A DNA stretch of 64,000 bases, from contig RWJK01001792.1 in the NCBI GenBank assembly GCA_004335835.1, positions 119,330 through 183,329 on the forward strand, in the 5' to 3' direction. The position numbers were made by a program, and so were the translations under genes. The notes under the pieces are model-generated. The model saw only the letters and a list, made by a program, of their open reading frames with translations. It was not told the DNA's origin and searched no databases. Source of the stretch: Scenedesmus sp. ARA3. Taxonomy: Eukaryota > Chlorophyta > Chlorophyceae > Sphaeropleales > Scenedesmaceae. Shown piece after piece: positions 1-10,038 of the stretch. Position 1 is the stretch's first letter. The number at the start of each line of letters is the position of its first letter.

Positions 1-59
<59 letters not shown>

Positions 60-159
60 CAGCTGAACCGGTTCAACAGCAGCAGCAGTACCAGCAGTTC
101 GAGCAGTATCAGCAGCAGGCACAGCAGGTCCACAACCAGCAGCAACAAAACTACTACTT

Positions 160-192
<33 letters not shown>

Positions 193-1972
193 GACTGGTG
201 CTGTGCAAGCTGGCCCTGCAGGCATGCGTGAGCCCCTTGTTGACAGCTTCTGGCAAAGCATGCCAGGGAATTTTGCCAGCCAGTTTCTGGCAGCAGATGA
301 CCAAGGCGTGCAGTACCAGATGCCACAGCTGTCTGCAGACGAAGCTGTTCTGGCGCTTGATCTTGCTCAAATGCAGCAGCAGCTGCAGCAGCAGCAGCTA
401 CCAGTGCTCAGCCAGTCAGCTGTAGGCATGCCTTCACACTTGCCAGTGCCAGACTTGCCGGCAGAGCAGCAACATGCACCTGAGGCCCCAAGACTTCTGG
501 CTACATCTAAAGCACCAGCACCAGCAGCATCAGCAGCTGTACCTTCAGTGCCGCTGTCTACAGAGCAGGCAGCAGCAGTGCAGCAGCCCACCACAGCCAG
601 CCCTGCAGCTGCACAGGCCAGTTCAGCTTACCTGCCACGTCAGCTGAGGCCAGGACGTGGTAAAGCAGCAAAGCCAGCAGCAGCAGCAGCAGCAGCCGCA
701 GCGGAGGAGCCAGTAGAGTCAGCAGCCGCACACCCAGCTGCCCCAACTGCCCCACTCATGCCAAACCCTGCACATGCGAAGGTGAAGGTGCCAATTGTGA
801 CGTACAGCTACACACCAGCAGCAGCAGCAGCAACCCCAGGACCTGGTGCTTCCGCTGTTGCTACTGCTGCTGTGCCTGTGGTGTCATACGCAGCTTCCAC
901 AGCAGCACCTCCACCTGTTGCTCCAGCAGGGACGACAGTTACAACACCAGCAGCACCAGCAGCAGCAGCAGCAGGAACACCTGTCAACCAGATTGTGTTT
1001 GATCTGACTGACGTTGGGGTGGAGCCTGGGACTGCTATGATGCAGCAGCAGCAGCAAGACTGGTCAGCAGGCTTTCCAGACAGCTTGGGCAGTGTCATGG
1101 CAGCAATGCAGCAATCAATGCAGCAGCAGCAGCAGCAGGCACCGGCTAGCTCTGCTGGTCTGCAGCAAGCCCCAAAGCCCACCACAGCAGCAGCTGCAGC
1201 AGCACCCCCTGCACCTGATGCAGGTCCCGCTGCCACTGCACCTGCTCAGTTGAACACGCCTGCCGCGGGAAGCGCTAATCCAGCAGCAGTGGCGGCTGCA
1301 GCAACGGCTGGAGCCAGCAAGCAGCCAAGCTCAAGCACTGCTGCTGCTGCTGCTGCTGCTGCTCCTGCACTGCCCAGGAGAGCCGGCAGGGAGCGCCCTG
1401 CAGCAGCGCCAGCTGCTGCTGCAGTTGTGCCTGCCCCTGCAACCGCTGTTGCAACAGCTGCTGCTGCAGTTGTGCCTGCACTGAAGACCGCTGGACCAGC
1501 TGTTGAGCCGCCAATCAAGTACGGCAACTACATCACTGTGTTTAAGAACAACAAGGACAGCAGGACTGGCAGAGATACGCAGAACAAGCCACTGGCGGCG
1601 AAACCTGCACAGCAGCAGCAGCAGCAGCGGCCAGGCAAGCCTGCTCAGAAGGCTGAAAGCACCAGCAGGAGGCAGCCCCAGCAGGGTGCTGTCTCTGAGA
1701 TAGCAGCACGCCCGCAGGAGGCAGCACTCAGTGTGGCTCCTGCAAGGCCTGCACAGCAGCAGCGGCAGCAGCAGCAGCCACCACAGCAGCTGGTCCTCAG
1801 CAGCACGGCCGTCAAGCAGCAGGGCGCACCACCTCCAACAACAGCAGCAGCAGCCCCGGCACCACCAGCAGCAGCAGCAGCAGCTCCGGCAGCAGCAAAT
1901 GGCCTGGATGATGTCTTGATCAACGGCCACCTGGCTATTGAGAACCCCTGGGCAGAGCCGGGCGACTCCAGT

Positions 1973-2005
<33 letters not shown>

Positions 2006-2059
2006 TGGGGCCGCCTGGGTCGCTCGGTGCTGCCGATGCTAGGCCGGCGGCTGCTGTAA
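1..2059 (+). CDS. Gln/Ala-rich low-complexity protein, 3' part (5' end outside window)
   Basis: The reading frame is open from base 2 to the TAA at 2057-2059, so the gene enters from upstream and at least 685 codons are visible. Composition is dominated by poly-Gln (19 consecutive CAG codons at 2-58, others at 160-190, 1042-1056, 1119-1138), poly-Ala (680-700, 820-834, 1341-1364) and a Ser run at 1969-2004. Islands of ordinary sequence punctuate it: a piece with VKVPIVTYSY near 785, one with IKYGNYITVFKNN near 1513, and the C-terminus with NGLDDVLINGHLAIENPW followed by WGRLGRSVLPMLGRRLL. No catalytic motif, signal peptide or membrane segment is visible. I do not recognise a family; such proteins in algae are often regulatory or RNA-binding, but that is only analogy. 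No intron is needed in the visible part. Confidence 0.75.
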
Positions 2060-3889
2060 GCAGGCGTGTACCAAAGGTAGATGAAGTGCCTGGTGCAGGT
2101 GCAGTGTGGCTGGGTGCTGCCTGACCTGAGCTGGTCTGCTGGAGACGGAATGCACAGATGGAAGAGACAAAAACAAAGTCACAGGCACGCGGTGCCGTGG
2201 AAAGCAAGCATTGCACGCTACAGCAGCCTGTTGCACTGAGGCCTGGCTGCCACAGTGTACTGAGTAAGAGGAGTTGGTGTTACTGGGCGGGGGTCTTTTA
2301 TATGACGCTGATTGAGCTGACAACACAGGGATGTCGGCTGTTTTGGAGCTATTGACAGGCTCATTGCGCAACCGCCTGACCACTTCAGACCATCTGGTGG
2401 TCCAGGGGACGAAGTATCAGCAGGAGTTCAACTCCATGGGGAGAGTCTCCCCATGACAAGCGCGATGACGGCGTTCAATGGGAGTGCTCGGCCAGTCAGG
2501 CACCTTGCAAGATGACGTGGCACAGCGGGAACTGTATCCTGTGGCTGTTCCCGTGTCTGCTGGTGTTGAGGGGAGGAAAAGTTGACGTTAATTGAATGCT
2601 GGCGTGCAGCAGTCAGGCACCTTGCAGGGTGGGGTAGCACAGCAGCAGCAATAGGAGCACCTATTGCTGCTACAGCAGGAGTTTTATCATCACTGATGGA
2701 GGCCATCAGGGCATCGACTTACTTACATGCGCAATGCATTGCTTTGGTTGAACTGATGGGTGCTACCTGGCGGATTCAGCATGTCATTATGCACAGGCCC
2801 TGACGGTCAGGCTCTCACTTTATAGCGGAGCAAGTCATTATCACAAATGCACAATCTGCCATCTGACGCGTTCCTGTGATCAGGTCTGCAGATGCTGTAG
2901 AGCAGGCAGGAGGGGGGGGGGGAAGGGGGGCATTGGTATGACGAGCACAGCCTGCCACTGGCAAGCATCATACGCTTTGTGAACAGGGGCATGGGGTAAA
3001 GTTGGTGGTGCGGCAAACAAACAGATGCATGTGTTGGTGTGTTTCTTATATTGCGTGCAGCAGAACTGGTGATGGCGGCTGTCCTGCAAGCAGGTCTTGG
3101 CTACAAGCCCTGTCACAGTGTGGCAGTGCACAGTCACTCCGAGTGACAGCCGACGGCGTGACCCGGCAGCTGTCTGGGTACTTCGCAGCTTGCATCAGTT
3201 GTTTCTGCATGTGACCGGAGAGGATTGTGATGTCATCTGTGCTGTCAAGCATCGGTCATCAACGTTTGGAGCTGCATGCTGGTGATAGTGCGGATGCTGG
3301 CAGCAGGCCATGTGCCAGTGGCTCATGCAGCCACAAGGCGCATAGGCTTGTCCAGGTTGCCAATCCAGCACAGCCATTTGTTGACTCCTGGCACCAAGAA
3401 GTACTTGTAGGACATAGGGTTGGCACTGTGGGCAGTGTATTGCATTCTCCCTACTGCAATGCATGCTGCTGCTGAATTGTGAGGTGCCAGCAGGAGGAGC
3501 CAGTGTGTCCAAACATGCGATGGTTGCTTGCCCTGCAATGCAGGGCTGAAGGTTACAGAGGCCACCAAATAAGCCCATTATGCTTGCACAAGTTGGGCGC
3601 CGCGGCCTACAATGCATGCTCTCTTGGCATCTGTCATGCATATTTGAACTTGATGGGTGCTTTGTTACGAGGCGCCCTGCATCCTCAGCTATTTCCAACC
3701 AGCACTGGTGCATGCGTCACGGGTAACTTTGCCTCGCAATCTGATTCAACACACCTGGAACAAGGGGGAAGTCTGGTGACGTGTAGCGGCCGATGGACGT
3801 GTGAAGGACCAGCTTTATGCGGGAAACAGCACTCGGCAAGCATTCTCGAAGCTGATCATTGCTCATTTCGTCCTTAGGAAGCAGAAAGT
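2060..3889. other. Intergenic stretch between the Gln-rich gene and the 2OG oxygenase gene
   Basis: No reading frame here resembles a protein family. It holds a diverged direct repeat of about 35 bp (near 2486 and near 2608, both containing AGTCAGGCACCTTGCA) and a G-rich tract at 2912-2933. The 3' UTR of the upstream gene and the promoter of the downstream gene should lie here, but I cannot place either. Confidence 0.5.
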
Positions 3890-6087
3890 ATGGCTCGGAA
3901 GATCAGCGTAGTTGAAATCCCGTATGAGCAACTCTTGGACCCATCAGCAGACCTTACAGAAGCCCTCTGGCGAGGTTTCGGACCGGATGGCCTAGGGATT
4001 GTAACAGTGAGTGTCCTGCAGTGCAGTCAGGCCGCTTAGCACCCAGCAGCAGCAGTGGGTGCATGCTGCTGTCGGCCATGCCGTCTGCCGCTGTTGCCCC
4101 TTTCTTCGTTGATGCTCTCAAGCCCTCAAACGCATACTTTTCAACAGCACAGCTTCATCGCTGCCGCACAGCAGCTGCTCCAACAGCAGTAGCAGCAGTC
4201 AAACATCACCCCAACCTTGCCGGTCCATGTCCACATGAGCCATGTGTTTCACATCATGTGCTGTGCAGGTCAGTGGAGTGCCTGACTACCCTGCTCTCAG
4301 GGACGCTCTGCTGCCTCTGGCACAGCAGTTTGCGGTGCGTGGGGTAACCGCCATTCTGCCAGCAGCAGCTGCACTGCACTACATCAGCAAGCAGGAAGCA
4401 CCAGCTCCTGCACAGCACAGGATGCTGCCAGCGGCTTATATGCTGCCACAGCTGAGCACTTGGCTTCATGCCCTGCCTATGCATGCTCAAAGCAGCTTGG
4501 TTGCAGCCAATCCTGCACCGTAATCATGCCACCAGCAACCCACTACTAGTCAATCACCATCCAGTCCGTGTTCATGCTTCCTCTCCACACATCAAGCTTG
4601 TCGCTGCTCTGCCCCCGTCTGGGCTCGCAGGACTTGCCCAATGATGTGAAGCAGGCACACGAGCACGCAGCCAGCTCCTACAACTTGGGCTGGTCACACG
4701 GCAAGGAGGCGCTGCGTAGCGGCATGCCAGACACACACAAGGGCTCCTTCTACGCCAACCCGCTGCAGGTGCGCGGGAGAGTGCTTAGCTGCTGCACAGG
4801 CACCTGTTACATATGAACATTGCGTCTAGCTAGCTCTGCAGCAGGTGTCGGTGCTGCTTGCAGTGGCTCACCCTGCGCACTGCGTCAAACCACTGCAGAT
4901 GGGCTTGCCATGTTTGCTTGCAGCAGGTTTGCTGGCGCCAGCATAGCCACTTTACTCGCACCCCACAACAGCTAGCGACTACAAGGTGTTGTCAGGATCC
5001 ATGTTCGTTGAGCAGAACTTGTCGGCTGTGATAATCGAAAGGATGCACTCGCATGCACGTGTGACAAGCAGATGCGCATCACTGGTTATACACTCGAACC
5101 TGCACTGTGCCTCCTTCCACGCTGCTGCGGCTGGCTGACCACAGCATTGCCTGCTGCTGTTGCTGCTGCTGCTGCTGCTGCAGGACACGTACGATGGCGT
5201 GGACCAGGACACAGCATCACGCTACCAATCCTACTACAGCCCCAACCTGTGGCCGCGGCAGGCCCTGCCGCAACTGGAGGGCTGCTTTAAGCAGCTGGGC
5301 AGCTTAGTAATTGATGTTGGGCTGCTGCTGGCGCAGCACTGCAGCAAGTGAGCGAGCTGTGTGGTCTGTACGTGATTGGGGTTATTGGGGGCTGCTTCAA
5401 GCAGCTGGGCAGCTTAGTAGTTGATGTGGGGCTGCTGCTGGCACGGCACTGCAGCAAGTGAGCGAGCTGATCTGGTGTAGAGTTGGGATGTTTGTTTGTG
5501 GCTCATTGCAGTTGCTGGTGTGTGTAATACTGGCAGCTGGGCAGCATAGTGATTGATTTGGGGGTGCTGCTGGCGCAGCACTGCAGCAAGTGAGCGGGCT
5601 GTTCTGGTGTAGATCTGGGATGTTTGTTTGTGGCTCGGTGCAGTTGCTGGTGTGTGCAGTAATGGCAGCTGGGCAGCTTAGTGGTTGATGTGGGGCTGCT
5701 GATGGCGCAGCAAGTCAGCGGGCTGTTTTGGATTTTTAATGAGGCTCCTTGTAGTTGCTGGTGTGTACAGTGCTTGCTCCGCAAGCTTAGCGTTCTGCCG
5801 CAGCGTGTCGCCCTGCACATGCAATAATCAAGTGCATGCCGGAGTGCGCGCTCTCTGCATGCCATGCGCAACGCTGCCAGCTGCGTTATCACATCACTCC
5901 TGAGCGGAACGTCATGCATTATGCATTATGTCCTGCTTTGTGTGCAGGTACGTGCAGCAGCAGCTGTCCAATGCAGTGGGGCAGCCGCTGAGTCAGCAGG
6001 AGCAGGCGCAGCTGGACTTTGAGGGGCAGCTGCGGCACAGCAGCTGCCACAAGGCACGCCTGCTGCACTACTTCCCCACCAACTGCG

Positions 6088-6119
<32 letters not shown>

Positions 6120-8036
6120 GTGGCTGCTGGAGAGGACTGGTGTGGGTGGCACTTGGATCACGGCGCGCTCACAGGTGGGCTGGTGGACCGCTGGCAGTTC
6201 AACAGCACAGCAACTGTTGCATGGGTGGGAGGGATGTTAAGTAGCAGCAGCAGCAACCTCGGCATGCGCAGCACGAGAGTGCGTTGCGCTGTAATGTTCA
6301 AGGGCGCAATAGCTGCAGGCGGAGCCCCTCTGCATATTTTGCAGCACTTGCAGTTGCTGGTTTAAAGCAGACTGTGTATATTAATTGGAGTCCCTTGCTG
6401 CCGTTCACACGCTGCCATGCATGCTGTCCCTCCCCCTCTGTCTGTGTGCACAGGGCTGACCGGCGCCGATTACAGCAAGGACGCGCAGCAGCTGATTGCA
6501 CTCCCTGCTGTCAAAAGTGTTGTAGTTGCCACTCACGACATTGCTGCTGTGTTTGCTGCCGCGCTGCTGTGCATGCTTCCTCTGCCTGCATGCAGGCCTC
6601 ACCAGTGCCATGTACATCAAGGATGGGCAGCAGGTGCCCTGCCCCGACCCCTCCGCAGGCCTCTACATCTGTGACAGGTCCGGCGAAGTGGTGCAGGCAG
6701 CCATACCGCCCGGCCACATCGCGTACCAGGTGCGTGGCTGACGGCAGCATATCTTTATGCTATCATTGCACAGTCTCTTGGTCCCATGCCGTCCCTTGCA
6801 GTGCATTGTGCTTGCAGTTGTTGAGCAAGAGCATACGTGCTGAGCATTGCCGACGAATCAGCAGAGCAGCTGATGGTGTTGCTCGCACGTTTCTGCGTCA
6901 TTTGGCGGCATGGTCAACTTCACTCAACACGTATTGGGCTCATCAGCTTCACGCACATGACCCAGTGCTGTTTGAACGCTCTCTTGCAGATGGGGCAGGT
7001 CATGGCCATCCAGTCAGGCGGCCTGCTGCGCGCCACGCCGCACTGCGTGCGCGCTGCTGCTGCTGGCGAGCCCGGCGTCTCGCGCAACACCTTTGCAGTG
7101 TTCATGCAGCCGGAAACAAGCCTGCTGCTGGAAGCCCCCAGGGCTGCTGCAGGTCTGGGTGCGCTACTGTGCATGGACAGTGGCCACTGGGCCCCTGGCA
7201 TGAGGTGAGCTGGCAATGCTTTGACTTTGTTTTGTGATGTTGTGACCATCTGTATGCGATGCGCTGGTGTTCTGCCAGTGTGTTGGGCCATTGCTGCTGG
7301 AGGCCCCTAGGGCTGCTGCAGGGCCTGGGGCGCTGCTGTGCATAGATAGCGGCCACTGGGCCCCTGGCATGAGGTGCGCTGGCAATGCTTTGACGTTTTT
7401 TTGTGATGTTGTGACTATCTGGTGTCCTGTCAGTGTGTTGGGCCATTGCTGCTGGAGGCCCCTAGGGCTGCTGCAGGGCTTGGGGCGCTGCTGTGCATAG
7501 ATATCGGCCACTGAACCCCTGGCATGAGGTGCGCGGCGCGGTGTGCATAAACAACGGCTTTTGCATCGGTTGTGCTCAATTTACTGCTGCGGCTTCCACG
7601 CATGTTATGTTCAGGCCAGCAGGTGCGGATTTGGAGTCAGCAGATGGGCTGTTGGCTTGTCAAGCAGTGCTCTTCAATGGCTGTGTGTCTAGCACAGCCT
7701 CCCAATTTTTCCAGACTACACTGTATCCGCTAACTGCTGCCGACCTTGCTTTGTTTCCTCCGTGCTGCTGCCACCTGCCCGCCTGCTGTCCCTGTTTGCA
7801 GCTTTGGTGAGTTTGCAGAAGCCACCATGCATGGCTATTATGCCACGCCAGCAGCAGCAGCTGCTGCTGCCAGCGGCAGCCCTGCTCGCAGCGCTGCTGC
7901 TGCTGCTGCTGCCGGTAGTGCTGGCGGTGCTGATGCTACGCCCACCTCTGCCAAGGATGTGGCTCCTGCTTCCGTGCTGATGGCAGCGGAGGCTGCAGTG
8001 CGCAAGCGGCTGCAGCTGCTGGTGTCGCACGAGTAA
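3890..8036 (+). CDS. Isopenicillin N synthase-like 2-oxoglutarate/Fe(II) oxygenase, 8 exons, 431 aa
   Basis: Exons: 3890-4006, 4269-4334, 4631-4768, 5184-5347, 5948-6174, 6596-6729, 6990-7204, 7802-8036. All have GT-AG borders and phases close to the TAA at 8034. The N-terminus (MARKISVVEIPYEQLLD) matches the plant/algal IPNS-like group. The iron triad is visible: H230-L-D232 in WCGWHLDHGALTG and distal H300 in RATPHCVRA. R314 of VSRNTF is the expected 2-oxoglutarate-binding Arg. A poly-Gln insert lies just before the HxD motif, and an Ala-rich insert sits in the last exon after FGEFAEATMHGYY. The substrate is unknown; the soluble fold argues for a cytosolic or plastid oxidation. Introns 4 and 7 carry extra copies of the preceding exon end, and intron 5 has a copy of the exon 6 start. 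Sure of the family, not of the reaction. Confidence 0.9.
5271..5720 (+). repeat. Four tandem copies of the exon 4 3' edge plus donor (oxygenase gene)
   Basis: The end of exon 4 with its GTGAGC donor (about 5271-5360) recurs in intron 4 at about 5390-5470, 5527-5600 and 5660-5725. Each copy keeps CAGCTGGGCAGC..TAGT and most keep GCAGCAAGTGAGCG. The spacing is about 115-135 bp. The copies are diverged, which argues against simple assembly stutter. Confidence 0.85.
6454..6492 (+). repeat. Diverged copy of the exon 6 5' edge (decoy acceptor)
   Basis: After CACAG at 6449-6453 the frame reads GLTGADYSKDAQQ. This mirrors the real exon 6 start GLTSAMYIKDGQQ at 6596, and both enter in the same phase. 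The upstream copy has no credible donor, and the family sequence continues only from the downstream one. It is therefore a partial acceptor-side exon duplication, not a separate exon. Confidence 0.75.
7120..7540 (+). repeat. Three tandem copies of the exon 7 3' edge plus donor
   Basis: The exon 7 end (about 7125-7215, containing GGCCACTGGGCCCCTGGCA and the GAGGTGAGC donor) recurs at about 7290-7385 and 7450-7540. The period is about 155-169 bp. The copies keep GGCATGAGGTGCGC-type donors. Confidence 0.85.
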
Positions 8037-10038
8037 CCAGATGTACCACAGTCAATGTCACATTGATGCAGCACCTCTATCTGTCACCACAGTCATGTAG
8101 TCAATGCTGTGACACTGATGCTTGTGGCTGCGTGTTGGCGTGCATCTTAGGGCGGCATGCTTTGCTGCTTTGGTTTTGCAACACGCGCTGCATTCTTGAG
8201 CACAAGCAGCACTGCATGCAGTTGCCGGTGTTTGGCTTTAGGTCTGCCATTGTGGCAGGTCTGTTGCTTACTTGTGGGAAATAGACATGTGGTGTGCAAC
8301 ATAGTCTGTGGTTGTAGCAGCCTTGACAGGAAGGGTTTGATATGGCATGCACCATATGCTGCTGCAGAGCAGCTGGATCAATCCCTGACGCCAGACACAA
8401 GGCTAGCTGCACGAGACAGTCGGAGACAAAGGCGTGGCCTCTTCACACCTCTTAACATGTTGAGACAACTTGAAATGGCCACGAGTTGACGTTTGACCCA
8501 CCACAATGCATGCTGTCGGCACTGGAAGAGGCTGGCTGTATCATAACAGGATTTGCTCTCAGCCAGCAGACATATATGTGTTTGGACTAGCCATGACATG
8601 ACATTTGTACTGCGATGGCTGCATGCTTCCAACGGTCAAATGGGCTGCTATGAGTTCATTGACCTCCTTTTGCAGACAGCCTCGGGGTTTTGCTGTTGAG
8701 CAACCTTCATTACGCAGACAACATGAAGGACATGCTCTTGTGGTTGCCTTGGCTTTCAGACGGGTCATCTTATTGTGGTCAGTGGTTAGTTTGAAATATT
8801 CACACTGTGGCATGTATGTCAACCAGTGAAAATGGCTAGGTCAAGGTCTGCTTCAAAGGATGGGTGTGCCGATACACCGTGAGGGTTGCAAAGTTGAACG
8901 TGCCTTGTGTTTGCGCTTGCTGACATTTGTTGTACGAACACTGTGGCTTGCAAGCCAGCTGCACTGCATTTGATGTTTGCAATGCAGAAGCAATGCATCA
9001 AGCCGGTGCTCATATGGAAGCTGGTGCCGCCACTAACCCTTGGATTTAAAAGGCCTCTGGCCTGTAGCACCAGCACTCCCAGTCCTGGGCTGCTGTCTTT
9101 TGCCAGCTTGCATCATGCAAGCATGCCACAAGTGAATCATCATGTGGCAGTGTGAAACATGTTTGACATGTGATTGTACAGGGTATATACCTGATATTTC
9201 TGATCCAGTGTGCTGTAACTATTCGACACAATCAGGTTGCAGGCTGCCGCTGCTGCCTGCATATTGCAGTTTGTCAGTCAGCCACTGCCAGCTGCTGATG
9301 GGGTGTAGAGCTCTAGCTCGAGCAACCCGCCGATTCACTGCACACATGAAAACCTGTTGATGCAATACATTGCAGAAAGAAGGTTCTGCGTTCTAGGATT
9401 GCCTTCACAAACCAAAACTAGCACAGGAAAGCCGCCAGCATCAACGATGGACGTTGGTGCCTACCTGTGTGTGTCCCACTTGCCATATGCACAGCATGCG
9501 ACAAGACTGAGATAGCAGCGGCGCAAAACAAAGGCATCAACAGTGCGCAGACGAACATGTGTGCAGCAGAGCTGTTCAAGCTGTACATAACCACCAACAA
9601 TCACAAGCATGCATGTGCATTGATAAAGCGCGTGCAGCCTCAGGACCGTGCTGAACATGAACTTGCACAATTATGTGCACCTGATGCAATGCGGTGCACC
9701 GTCTGGTGGCTGCAACTGCTTTAAGATGTACCAACCCCCCATGCACAACGTTGTGGTGGTTAACCACCACGATGTACAACTGTACAATAGCTGCCGCTCA
9801 CACTTGCAACTCTCTCAGCTGCGCCAACTCCAGTGCAACTCACAAGAGCCATCTTCGTTGTCTAGAGCTGTGCAGGCGCTCAGACCCTTGTGTAAGCACC
9901 TATGCCGCTACGTTCCCATTGCTTACAAGAATACCACAAGAGTCAAGCCAATACACGTCCCGCATAGCTAGCATTTGCCCTGCCGCCCATCTCACAACTA
10001 AAATCCCTGAAACTGATGCTAATGCTTCGCAAGCCCTG
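8037..10038. other. Tail-to-tail intergenic region, oxygenase/BTB genes
   Basis: No supported gene. It should contain both 3' UTRs. On the minus strand a TGTAA motif (TTACA at 9923-9927) lies about 112 nt beyond the BTB stop and is the best poly(A) signal candidate. No repeats or mobile element were recognised. Confidence 0.5.
9923..9927 (-). terminator. TGTAA poly(A) signal candidate for the BTB gene
   Basis: TGTAA on the minus strand, about 112 nt downstream of the BTB stop at 10039. TGTAA is the usual green-algal polyadenylation element; use at this site is inferred. Confidence 0.4.

Noticed and set aside
1..190. Dense CAG array at the window start as a CRISPR or satellite array
   Set aside because: It is an ordinary in-frame poly-Gln codon run within a continuous reading frame; there are no spacers.
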